From positions 186,001 to 250,000 of the forward strand of contig CP091737.1 of NCBI GenBank assembly GCA_022010055.1: 64,000 nucleotides of DNA, written 5' to 3'. This document shows positions 11,417 through 20,013 of this stretch, piece after piece. Numbering within the stretch: position 1 is the first letter of the stretch; each line of letters starts with the position of its first letter. The stretch is from Treponema sp. Its GTDB lineage: Bacteria > Spirochaetota > Spirochaetia > Treponematales > Treponemataceae. Under the pieces are notes generated by a model that was given only the letters and a program-made list of their open reading frames with translations, made no database searches and was not told where the DNA came from. The position numbers and the translations under genes are program-made.

Positions 11417-11926
11417 TCATTCTGTTTTTGTAACTTCTCCCTTTTTAAGGTGGAGAAGCCGCTGGTTTTCTGAGCCGCGGAAGCGCAGCATAAGGTTTTT
11501 CTTTTCCTGGATAAACGGTCCGTCTACAAGTATATCTATGCAGTTCAGCATAAGCTCTGTGTATCCGGAAACGTATTTGCGGCAGTTTTTTCTGAGGTCA
11601 TTTTCAAGAACGTAGCCGGTCCAGCACCAGATGTCTTTGTTCGGGTAAAGTTCTTTTAGCTTCTTTAAAAATGGCGCAAGAACCTTCTGGTTTTCCGGCT
11701 CGAACGGTTCGCCGCCAAGAAGTGAAAAACCCTGCACAAAAGCCGGTTCAAGCGCTTTTATTATTTCGTTCTGTGTTTCTTCTGTAAATTCTGTGCCGAA
11801 GTTAAAATCCCATGTCTGCGGTTGAAAGCAACCCGGACAATGATTGCGGCAGCCGCTTACAAAAAGCGAGACCCGCACTCCTTCGCCATTGGCGACATCG
11901 ATTTTCTTTATTGTGCCGTAAAACAT
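11417..11926 (-). CDS. nrdG: Anaerobic ribonucleotide reductase activating protein
   Basis: Radical-SAM activase that generates the glycyl radical of NrdD. The 4Fe-4S/SAM motif is CRNHCPGC (CxxxCxxC, about residue 26), followed by LLGGEPFEPEN. At 169 aa it matches the usual size of NrdG. The start at ATG 11926 (MFYGTIKKID) has AAGG upstream; longer upstream reading frame is shadow. It lies 50 bases downstream of nrdD on the same strand, forming the standard nrdDG operon. Confidence 0.95.
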   Translation of the reverse strand: MFYGTIKKIDVANGEGVRVSLFVSGCRNHCPGCFQPQTWDFNFGTEFTEETQNEIIKALEPAFVQGFSLLGGEPFEPENQKVLAPFLKKLKELYPNKDIWCWTGYVLENDLRKNCRKYVSGYTELMLNCIDILVDGPFIQEKKNLMLRFRGSENQRLLHLKKGEVTKTE

Positions 11927-11976
11927 AAAAACCTTCAAAATTGGGCGAATTGTTGTCCGCCCTTTTAAATTTTGAA

Positions 11977-14137
11977 CTACAAGTGAAGAACTCGTTCCTT
12001 TATTTCCTGGGTTCGTCCCTGGTTCCAGTATTGCGTTCCTATGTATCCACAGGTTCGGCGTGCGACGTTCATTGTTGCCTGGTCGGTGTTTCCGCACTGC
12101 GGACATTTCCAGATAAGTTTTCCGTCGCTGTCTTCTACTACCTGAATTTCTCCGGAATAGCCGCATAGCTGGCAGCAGTCTGATTTTGTGTTCAGTTCGG
12201 CATACATTATGTTTTCGTAAATGTGCTGCAAAACTGCCATTACTGCCGGAATGTTCTGCTCCATGTTCGGAACTTCAACATAGCTTACTGCGCCGCCAGG
12301 GGAAAGTTCCTGGAACTGGCTTTCAAATGTAAGTTTTTCAAATGCGTCAATCGGTTCTGTTACGTGAACATGGTAACTGTTTGTTATGTAGTTTTTATCA
12401 GTTACGCCGGAAATCTCGCCGAATCTTCGTTTTAATGCTTTTGCAAATTTATACGTTGTTGATTCAAGCGGTGTTCCGTAAAGACTGAACGCGATGTTTG
12501 TCTGGTCGCGCCATTCTGCGCATTTTTTGTTCATGTAGCGCATTATTTCAAGCGCAAACGGTGTTGCGGCAGGATCTGTATGCGGTTTGCCTTTCATGTA
12601 ACGCACGCACTCGCAAAGCCCGGCGTAGCCAAGGGAAATTGTTGAATAGCCGTTGAACAGAAGCTTGTCGATTTTTTCACCTTTTTCAAGGCGGGCAAGC
12701 GCTCCGTTTTGCCACAGAATCGGCGCGACGTCGCTTGGTGTTCCCAGAAGCCGCTTGTGGCGAAGCATAAGGGCTCTTTTGCAAAGTTCAAGGCGTTCGT
12801 CAAAAATTTTCCAGAATAAAGTTTCGTCTTTTCCAGAAGAACAGGCTACATCCACAAGGTTTATTGTAACGACTCCCTGATTAAAGCGTCCGTAAAATTT
12901 GGGCGTCCTGTTTCGTCGCGGTAAACTGTAAGGAACGAGCGGCAGCCCATGCAAGGATAGCAGTTGCCTTCCTTCAGCTCGAACATTTTCTTTTCTGAAA
13001 TGTAGTCTGGTACAAGGCGTTTTGCCGTGCATTTTGCTGCAAGTTCCGTAAGATAGTAATATTTTCCGTCTGCCATGATGTTGTCCGGCTCAAGGACGTA
13101 GATTAGTTTTGGAAAAGCTGGTGTAACCCAGTAGCCTTTTTCATTTTTTACACCCTTGTAACGTTGTCTTAAAACTTCTTCTATTATAAGGGCAAGGTCT
13201 GCTTTTTCCTGTTCATTTTTGGCTTCGTTCAGATACATGAAAACTGTAACAAAAGGACTCTGTCCGTTCGTTGTCATAAGAGTTACAACCTGATACTGAA
13301 TTGTCTGGACACCGCGGGAGATTTCGTCTGCAAGCCGGCGTTTTACGATTGCATCAAACTGTTCTTTTGAAAACTTAATGCCTGTTTCTTCTTCCGTTTC
13401 TGAAAGTTCTTTGCGATTTTTTTGCGGCTTACGTCAACAAACGGAGCAAGATGGGCAAGGGAAACGCTCTGACCGCCGTATTGAGAAGACGCCACCTGGG
13501 CGATAATCTGCGTTGCGATGTTGCATGCTGTTGAAAAAGAATGCGGCCGGTCAATTTTTGTGCCGCTTATTACGGTTCCGTTCTGGAGCATGTCATCAAG
13601 GTTTACAAGGTCGCAGTTGTGCATGTGCTGCGCAAAATAGTCCGCATCGTGGAAATGGATTATTCCTTCGTTGTGAGCCTGCACGATGTCTTCGTCAAGC
13701 AGAAATCGCTTTGTGATGTCCTTTGAAACTTCTCCGGCCATATAGTCGCGCTGAACAGAAACAACCGTTGAGTTTTTGTTTGAATTTTCCTGCTTTACCT
13801 CTTCATTTGCGCATTCAAGGAGCGAAAGAATCTGCTTGTCTGTTGAATTCTGCTTTCGCATGAGCATGTGGCGGTATCTGTAGGTTATGTAGAGCTTTGA
13901 AATGTTGAAAGCGCCGATTTTCATCAGTTCAGTTTCAACAAGATCCTGGATTGCTTCTACGTTAAGTTCCACTTTGCTGGAGTGGCACTGGTTTGCAACT
14001 TTAGAAGCCACAGCCTGAATGTATTCCTCCGAAAGCCTGTCGCTTTCTGGTACGGCTGCATTTGCCTTTTCTATAGCGGTAACGATTTTTCTTATGTCAA
14101 AAATAACTTCTTCACCATTGCGCTTGATTATCTTCAC
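11977..14137 (-). CDS. nrdD: Anaerobic ribonucleoside-triphosphate reductase
   Basis: Class III reductase making deoxyribonucleotides without oxygen. N-terminal ATP-cone (about residues 1-90), substrate region (NGQSPFVTVFMYLN), C-terminal zinc site (CQLCGYSG and CPQCGNTD) and glycyl radical segment RRTCGYIGT. Three frames are read because one A is missing near 13408 and one C near 12895; repaired length is 720 aa, normal for NrdD. The start is GTG at 14137 with GGATGGGA upstream. Two NrdR-like boxes lie about 100-150 bases upstream. Presence of class III only in this window fits an anaerobe. Confidence 0.96.
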
Positions 14138-14235
14138 TTTGTTCCCATCCTTTTCTTTTGTTTTTCAGTGCATTAAAAAAACGCCTGCTGTATAAAGCCT
14201 GCTGAAAGTGCAATTATTAAAGGCTTTTTCTTAAT

Positions 14236-14283
14236 ACACTATATATAGCGTTTGTGTTGTTAAAACTATACTATTACTAGCGT
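14236..14283 (-). promoter_or_regulatory. Pair of NrdR-like boxes upstream of nrdD
   Basis: Box 1 ACACTATATATAGCGT (14236-14251) matches the NrdR consensus core closely. Box 2 ATACTATTACTAGCGT (14268-14283) shares 12 of 16 positions with it. Starts are 32 bases apart, three helical turns, the usual arrangement for NrdR repressor pairs ahead of ribonucleotide reductase operons. Confidence 0.7.
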
Positions 14284-14296
14284 TTTATTACAAGGC

Positions 14297-14458
14297 TTAA
14301 TTTCGAGTTTTTTTACAAATTACGAAAGAACGCTTTCGGCATATTTTCAATTTGCTCAGATGGATTTGGCTCGCGCTACGCTTGTATTAATTCGGGTGCT
14401 CCGCACTTTAATTAATTCAATCGCCAAAAATCTTCACAAATTGCAAATCTGCCTGCGC
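14297..14458 (+). repeat. Dispersed repeat, copy 1 (inverted relative to copy 2)
   Basis: About 162 bases that recur in reverse orientation at 22556-22719 with well over 90% identity. Shared landmarks include CTTAATTTCGAG, GATTTGGCTCGCGCTACGCT and GAATTAAT-type arms around GTGCGGAGCAC. No reading frame is conserved. It fills most of the 455-base gap between nrdD and the adenosine deaminase gene. Confidence 0.85.
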
Positions 14459-14544
14459 GATGTTTTATCAGTAAAAAACTGTCTGAAAGAATTATGGTTG
14501 TTAAAAACAGATGCATTGAGCGGCAAAAAAGGTTAAAGTTTATT

Positions 14545-14571
14545 CCTATATATGCCGAAAATGTATATAGG
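14545..14571 (+). promoter_or_regulatory. Inverted repeat just ahead of adenosine deaminase
   Basis: CCTATATA and TATATAGG arms around an 11-base centre, ending about 10 bases before the ribosome-binding site CTGGAG. It could be an operator or an mRNA hairpin; the sequence does not decide. Confidence 0.4.
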
Positions 14572-14592
14572 AAAATCTCTGGAGATACGATT

Positions 14593-15627
14593 ATGAACAA
14601 AAAAGAATTTTATAAATTGATAAAAGCTGTTCCAAAGACAGAAGTTCATATCCATATTGAAGCTGTTCCTTCGATTGATTCTATTAAAGCCTTGTTTAAA
14701 AAAAATAAAGGAAAAGAAATTTCCGACCAGGAAATAAAAGAACTTTTTACTTATGATGATTTAAATGGCTTTATTCAGGCTTTTATAAAGATTCAGCAGC
14801 TCTATGTTTCAGTAGAAGATTTTGATTACATTTTTGACGATCTGGCAAAATATCTTGTTGAAAACGGAATTGTCTACGCGGAAGCGTTTTTTGCCCCGAC
14901 TTCATTCCTTAAAAACGGTTTTAAATATGAAGATATGGTTAAAGTTTTTGACAGAAAAATCGCAGAAATAAAAGAAAAGCACGGAATTACAATAAAACTT
15001 TTGATGGATGTAAGCCGCACGTTTGGTCTTGAAAATGCAATGGGCAATTACAGTCTTCTTAAAAAATATCCAAGCGAAAATATAATCGGAATCGGGCTTG
15101 GCGGCGCAGAAATAAAAGGTCCTTGCCGTGACTACGCGCCGGTTTTTGAACTTGCAAAAAAAGAAGGATACAAGGTTGTCGCTCATGCCGGCGAGGATGT
15201 AGGCCCGGAATCAATCTGGGAAGCGATAGATTTGCTTCATGTGGACAGGGTCGGTCATTGTATTTCGGCGATTCAGGATGAAAAACTTATGGAAACCTTA
15301 AAGGAGCGCGGAATTGTCCTTGAAGTTTGTCCGACAAGCAATGTTTTTACAAAAAAATTCGTAAAGTCGATTGCTGAGCATCCAATCCGGGAATTCTTTA
15401 ACCGGGGACTTTTTGTTACGGTGAACACGGATGATCCGGTTTTCTTTAAGGTTTCGCTCTGCGATGAATTTTATAAACTTTACAAAGAGGCGAAATTTTC
15501 GCTGGATGAAATAATTGTATTGATTAAAAACGGTTTTAACGCAACATATCTTTCGGATTCAGAAAAAGAATTCTGGTGCAAAAAAGTTGACGAAAAATAT
15601 GACGAATATCGAAAAATACTACAATAA
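14593..15627 (+). CDS. add: Adenosine deaminase family protein
   Basis: Converts adenosine to inosine in purine salvage (zinc hydrolase, cytoplasm). Metal and catalytic motifs: KTEVHIHIEA (HxH, residue about 16), HAGE (about 199), VGHC and NTDDP (about 280). The usual HLDG or HLEG is HIEA here, a small departure at a substrate-contact loop. Start at ATG 14593 with GGAG upstream; the longer reading is shadow. Length 344 aa is standard. The last 29 bases overlap the methyltransferase gene. Confidence 0.88.
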   Translation: MNKKEFYKLIKAVPKTEVHIHIEAVPSIDSIKALFKKNKGKEISDQEIKELFTYDDLNGFIQAFIKIQQLYVSVEDFDYIFDDLAKYLVENGIVYAEAFFAPTSFLKNGFKYEDMVKVFDRKIAEIKEKHGITIKLLMDVSRTFGLENAMGNYSLLKKYPSENIIGIGLGGAEIKGPCRDYAPVFELAKKEGYKVVAHAGEDVGPESIWEAIDLLHVDRVGHCISAIQDEKLMETLKERGIVLEVCPTSNVFTKKFVKSIAEHPIREFFNRGLFVTVNTDDPVFFKVSLCDEFYKLYKEAKFSLDEIIVLIKNGFNATYLSDSEKEFWCKKVDEKYDEYRKILQ

Positions 15628-16375
15628 ATTTAATGAAGAGCACAGGCTTCAGACCCGGCATGGACTTGTTGAATTTGCAACCAGCATGCATCACATTCAG
15701 AATGTAATATCCGGACGTAAAAACCTGAAAATTCTTGATGTTGGCGCAGGAACAGGCCGCTATGCGGTGGAGCTTTGTCATTTTGGACACGAAGTTACGG
15801 CGGTTGAGCTTGTGAGGCGCAACCTTGAGGTTTTGCGTTCAAAGCATGAAAAAATCAAGACGTGGCAGGGAAACGCGCTTGACCTTTCGTTTCTGGAAGA
15901 GAATAAATTTGACATTACAATTTGTTTTGGCCCGATGTACCATTTGAAAACGCAGGAAGAGCGGTTAAAGGCTCTGGAAGAAATAAAGCGTGTTACAAAA
16001 AAAGACGGAATAATCTTTGCCGCCTATATTTTAAATGAATATGCCGTTCTTCAGTATTGCTTTGGAAAAAATAAGATAAGGGAATTGCTGGAAAAAGGCG
16101 CGCTTTCAGATGATTTCCATTGCGTTACGGCTCCGGAAGATTTGTACAGTTACCTTAGGATAGAAGATATAAACGAAATTCAGCATAAATCGGGGCTTGA
16201 GCGCATAAAAATGTTCAGCCAGGAAGGCGCATCTGATTTTATGCGCGTTCAGCTTAACGCAATGGACGAAGAAACGTTCAGACTTTTTACAGAGTACACC
16301 ATCTCTATAAGTGAACGCCCTGAACTGCTGGGCGCCGGCACACACCTTGTTGATGTCCTGCGGAATGTAAAATAA
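15599..16375 (+). CDS. Class I SAM-dependent methyltransferase
   Basis: A 258-residue Rossmann-fold methyltransferase. Motif I is ILDVGAGTGRYAVEL (about residue 46), motif II VTAVEL and motif IV FDITICFGPMYHL. The substrate is unknown. ATG at 15599 lies inside the end of the adenosine deaminase gene (29-base overlap), so the two are translationally coupled and may act in one pathway. An upstream TTG at 15587 is possible but less likely. Confidence 0.85.
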   Translation: MTNIEKYYNKFNEEHRLQTRHGLVEFATSMHHIQNVISGRKNLKILDVGAGTGRYAVELCHFGHEVTAVELVRRNLEVLRSKHEKIKTWQGNALDLSFLEENKFDITICFGPMYHLKTQEERLKALEEIKRVTKKDGIIFAAYILNEYAVLQYCFGKNKIRELLEKGALSDDFHCVTAPEDLYSYLRIEDINEIQHKSGLERIKMFSQEGASDFMRVQLNAMDEETFRLFTEYTISISERPELLGAGTHLVDVLRNVK

Positions 16376-16378
16376 TTT

Positions 16379-16512
16379 AACGCAAATATACCTGAGTAAA
16401 GCGAGCAGTGGCGCAGCTTTTTGATAAATCGGATATTTGCGTTTTAACGCAAATATACCTGAGTAAAGCGAGCGGTGGCGCAGCTTTTTGATGAATTGGA
16501 TATTTGCGTTTT
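16379..16512. repeat. Two 67-bp tandem repeats running into the mnmG stop
   Basis: Copies at 16379-16445 and 16446-16512 differ at only a few positions. Each starts with AACGCAAATATACC and ends with GGATATTTGCGTTTT, so each unit is itself an inverted repeat. A third partial copy (AACGCAAATATACC, 16513-16526) is the end of the mnmG coding sequence including its stop. Confidence 0.9.
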
Positions 16513-18595
16513 AACGCAAATATACCATAAGCAGCATAATATCCGAATTTCGTATTCCGCTGATTCTTTCTGCCTGTCCCAAAGTTAGCGGACGCACTTT
16601 TTCAAGCTTGTTGCGGCTCTCTGCGCTGAGCGAAGGAATTGCGCTGTAGTCAAAATCCGCAGGAATTTTTACATTTTCCATTTTACGCATTTTTTCAATG
16701 CGCTTGTCCTGTTTTTCTATATAATATTTGTATTTGAATTCAATCTGCGCTTCATTCCAGATTTTTTCAGGATAACCCGGATTTTCAGCCTGCGGCTTTT
16801 TTAAAAGAAGGGATACAATCTCTTCAATCTGGGCGTATTTTGCCTCCACTTTTTCTAGCTGGGCTTTGGTTTTAAGTCCTGCGCTAAAAGCGTATTTTGT
16901 AAGACGCTGGTCGGCGGTGTCATGTCTTAGTTTTAGGCGATATTCTGCGCGTGCGGTGAACATCCGGTACGGTTCTTTTGTTCCCAGTGTCACCAGGTCA
17001 TCAATCAGAACACCGATGTACGCTTCATCGCGTCCTAGTACAATTGGCTTCCATTCCGGGATGTCGTAAAAATGTTCAAAACCAGCCTGTTTTTGGATTT
17101 GGTTTTCAAAATCGTTGAGCCTTGCGTTTAAATTTCCGCTGATTTCGTAAAAACGCTTCTGTTCGGCTGCGTTCAAGACCGCTTTTGTGCAGAATGCGCC
17201 CGGTTCCATGCTGGTTGGAGTTCCGTTCAGGTCGTGCGGGATTTTGCAGAGTGGTCCGCAAAAATCTTTGTGCGCGCGGGCGTACAATCCGGCGTTTATT
17301 CCGGCGATTATTCCTTGTCCTGCGGCTTCCTCGTATCCTGAAGTTCCGTTTATCTGTCCTGCGTCAAAAAGTCCTGAAACACGTTTTGTTTCAAGTGAAG
17401 GGTAGAGCTGGGTCGGCTCAACATAATCGTATTCAACCGCATAGCCTGGCCTGCTCTGGACTGCGTTTTCAAAACCGGGCATTGTGCGCATAAAAGCGTC
17501 CTGCACGCATTCCGGCAAGGAAGACGAAAGTCCGTTCATATACATTTCGTCAGTTTCAAGGCCTTCCGGTTCAACAAAAATCTGATGGCGCTCGCGTTCT
17601 GCAAAGCGCATTACCTTGTCTTCTATGCTTGGGCAGTACCGTGGTCCGATTCCGCTGATTTTTCCGCTGTAAAGAGGGCTTCTTCCTATGTTTTCCCGGA
17701 TGATTTTATGAGTTTCATTGTTTGTGTAGACAATGTGGCAAGGAACAAGAGGCCGTTCAACTTTTTCATCGTCAAAACTGAAAGGAATTATTTCGCTGTC
17801 GCCGTTGTTTTCTTCAAGTTTTGAAAAATCAATCGTGGATTTAAGGATTCTTGGAGGAGTTCCTGTTTTTAGTCTTCCTGTTGTAAATCCCAGCTTGTGC
17901 AGGCTTTCTGTAAGTCCATAAGCGGCCGGCTCTCCGATTCGTCCGCAAGGAGCGTCGTATTCACCGATAAAGATTCTGCCGCCCAAAAAAGTTCCTGTCG
18001 TAAGGACAACCGCGCGGCAAGGAATTATTCTTCCGCGTTCTGTAACGATTCCCGTTATTTTCCGGCGTTTTTTACCGCTGTTTTTATCTGATTTTTCATT
18101 TGCGCCTGCATTTAAGTTCTGGTTTCCTCGCTTTTCGCCTGGAATTGTTCCTATTTCAGCAGAACTGTCAGAGTCCGGCGGGATTTCTGTAGAGCTTTCT
18201 GTCGTAAGAATGTCGATGACCGTATCCATAAGCGTAAAAAGGTTCGGCGTGGATTCAAGGGTTTTTCTTGCAATCTGCGAGTATGTGATTTTATCAGCCT
18301 GGCTACGTGGCGCCTGAACCGCCGGTCCGCGGCTTTTATTCAACATTCTGAACTGAATCATTGAGCGGTCGATAATTTTTCCCATTTCGCCGCCAAGCGC
18401 GTCAATTTCGCGGACAATATTTCCTTTTGCAATGCCGCCGATAGAAGGATTGCAGCTTAATCTTCCGATTGCGTCCGGGGATTGAGTTACAACAAGCGTT
18501 TTTAGACCCATTCTAGCCGCCGCCAGACAAGCTTCAATTCCCGCGTGGCCTGCTCCAACAACAACCACATCATAAAAATCATAAAAACCAGACAT
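16511..18595 (-). CDS. mnmG: tRNA uridine-5-carboxymethylaminomethyl modification enzyme MnmG (GidA)
   Basis: FAD enzyme that, with MnmE, modifies wobble U34 of several tRNAs. FAD-binding VVVVGAGHAGIEACLAAARM at residue 9, then RLSCNPSIGGIAKG and the GidA signatures GPRYCPSIEDKV and GTSGYEEAAGQG. At 694 aa it is longer than usual (about 620-630). The excess is a Ser/Asn/Lys/Glu-rich insertion at about residues 133-182, between the first FAD-domain strands. The stop codon lies in the third copy of a tandem repeat. Start ATG 18595. Confidence 0.97.
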   Translation of the reverse strand: MSGFYDFYDVVVVGAGHAGIEACLAAARMGLKTLVVTQSPDAIGRLSCNPSIGGIAKGNIVREIDALGGEMGKIIDRSMIQFRMLNKSRGPAVQAPRSQADKITYSQIARKTLESTPNLFTLMDTVIDILTTESSTEIPPDSDSSAEIGTIPGEKRGNQNLNAGANEKSDKNSGKKRRKITGIVTERGRIIPCRAVVLTTGTFLGGRIFIGEYDAPCGRIGEPAAYGLTESLHKLGFTTGRLKTGTPPRILKSTIDFSKLEENNGDSEIIPFSFDDEKVERPLVPCHIVYTNNETHKIIRENIGRSPLYSGKISGIGPRYCPSIEDKVMRFAERERHQIFVEPEGLETDEMYMNGLSSSLPECVQDAFMRTMPGFENAVQSRPGYAVEYDYVEPTQLYPSLETKRVSGLFDAGQINGTSGYEEAAGQGIIAGINAGLYARAHKDFCGPLCKIPHDLNGTPTSMEPGAFCTKAVLNAAEQKRFYEISGNLNARLNDFENQIQKQAGFEHFYDIPEWKPIVLGRDEAYIGVLIDDLVTLGTKEPYRMFTARAEYRLKLRHDTADQRLTKYAFSAGLKTKAQLEKVEAKYAQIEEIVSLLLKKPQAENPGYPEKIWNEAQIEFKYKYYIEKQDKRIEKMRKMENVKIPADFDYSAIPSLSAESRNKLEKVRPLTLGQAERISGIRNSDIMLLMVYLR

Positions 18596-18827
18596 ACCGC
18601 AAATTATAGCGATTTTTTTTCTTAATTGATAAATATTTTAGATTTATTTATCAGGTGGAATTTTGTGTTTACAGGAAAATTAAGAAGCGGCATAAGACTG
18701 CCGGCGCAATCTGGATGTCGAATTTTATGGGTCTGTTCTTTTTTTCGGTTTTTACATTTTTCTTGTATTTGATATTTTTGTGATATATAATTTAACTGCT
18801 CTTTCGGGCGTTTTGGAGGTAAAAAAA

Positions 18828-19231
18828 ATGGCAAAAAAATCTGCTATGTCGATTGGTAGTCTTCTTCTGCAGATTGCATTGGGCGTTATGCTCGCAGTTG
18901 CAGGCATTTGGGCTCTTGCTGGAAAAGGCGGAGATGACGCTTATAAAGCTGTAAGAGGCCTTATCAACGGTGATGCCGGCAACATTATTGCAATGGTTTG
19001 CAGTAGTCGAATTGCTTGCAGGAATTCTTCTTGTTGTCGAATGTTTTGCCGGTGATAAATTTTGGCAAATTTGACAATATTCTTGGATGGATTGTTATTA
19101 TTGTCTGGGTTGTTGCTATTGTTCTTATGGATTTCCTTAATGGAAACCTTGACCTTGGTAAGCTTCAGTGGTGGTATTCTCTTGCCGGACATTGTGTGAT
19201 TCTTGGCGCGTTGCTGTCATTGAATGACTAA
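18828..19231 (+). CDS. Small membrane protein, unknown function
   Basis: About 133 aa after repair, with hydrophobic segments LLLQIALGVMLAVAGIWALA, a second near residue 60 and IVIIVWVVAIVLM near residue 90. I do not recognise the family. The reading frame is broken twice, near 18999 and 19066; in both places removing one T (or adding two) keeps a hydrophobic, plausible sequence. ATG 18828 is preceded by TTGGAGGT, a strong ribosome-binding site, and a terminator follows. Confidence 0.7.
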
Positions 19232-19250
19232 TTTTTAGTCTTTCTTAAAA

Positions 19251-19283
19251 AAAGCGGAAATCGGCTGGTTTCCGCTTTTTTAT
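19251..19283 (+). terminator. Terminator after the small membrane protein gene
   Basis: AAAGCGGAAA pairs with TTTCCGCTTT around an 8-base loop, followed by TTTATTTT. Confidence 0.85.
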
Positions 19284-19318
19284 TTTAAAATAATAAAAAA
19301 CATTCCGATAATAAAAAT

Positions 19319-19918
19319 ATGAAAAAAAACTTTGCTTTTTTTGTTTTTATGCTGATTTTTTCTTCTTTTTTTGGATTTGCGGAAAAACGTCCAGGCCCAA
19401 GGGATAAAATTATCGGATTTGACGTAGGTCTTGTAACCTGCATTCCTGTTTATGGAGATACGTCTTCGCCCTATAAGAACCGGGTTGTAATCGGAAACGA
19501 TGGGGATATTTCGTTAAAAATAGGCGCGCCTTTAAAAATTCTTTTTGGATATGACTTGATTGGCGATATTAACTGGGATAAAAATGAACATTCAAATCAC
19601 CTTGATTATGCTTTTTGGAGCGGAGTGAAGATTTATCCCGGAATCGGCGGCTTGAACGGAACTTTGGCTTATGCCTTGGGCGCGCGAACTGATTTTATAG
19701 ACGAAAAAGTTTTTGATGAAAATGGCGATTCAAAAACAAGAAGCGTGGTTGAAACAACTGCCTGGGGAAACGGTTTTAAAATCGGTGTTGAATATGATTT
19801 TCTTTACGATTCCAACAGGCGGACCATGCCTGCGCTGGGATTTTTTTACAGGCTGATGCCCAGGGGCAATAATAATTATGATAATATTTTTGCGTTCTAT
19901 ATAAATATGGGATTCTAA
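19319..19918 (+). CDS. Exported protein, probable outer-membrane beta-barrel
   Basis: 199 aa with a clear signal peptide (MKKNFAFFVFMLIFSSFFGF then AEK). The mature part alternates short amphipathic strands with Gly/Asn/Asp turns and ends in FYINMGF, a terminal aromatic as in outer-membrane barrels. No named family recognised. It lies alone between two terminators. Confidence 0.7.
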   Translation: MKKNFAFFVFMLIFSSFFGFAEKRPGPRDKIIGFDVGLVTCIPVYGDTSSPYKNRVVIGNDGDISLKIGAPLKILFGYDLIGDINWDKNEHSNHLDYAFWSGVKIYPGIGGLNGTLAYALGARTDFIDEKVFDENGDSKTRSVVETTAWGNGFKIGVEYDFLYDSNRRTMPALGFFYRLMPRGNNNYDNIFAFYINMGF

Positions 19919-19920
19919 AA

Positions 19921-20003
19921 AAAAGGCTGCTCCATACCTGATATGCACCCCTTTTACTGGACAAAAGTAAAAGGGGTGCATATCACTGGAACAGCCTTTT
20001 TTT
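19921..20003. terminator. Bidirectional terminator with a 17-bp palindrome in its loop
   Basis: Outer stem AAAAGGCTGCTCCA with TGGAACAGCCTTTT (one mismatch) and a T run on both sides. The loop contains a second perfect 17-bp stem (19941-19957 with 19967-19983, core GCACCCCTTTTAC) around TGGACAAAA. It serves convergent genes: the barrel protein and RNase Y. Confidence 0.8.
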
Positions 20004-20013
20004 ATGCTTTTAA

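Noticed and set aside
16379..16526. CRISPR-like array
   Set aside because: The 67-bp units are adjacent with no spacers, and the third copy is part of the mnmG coding end.
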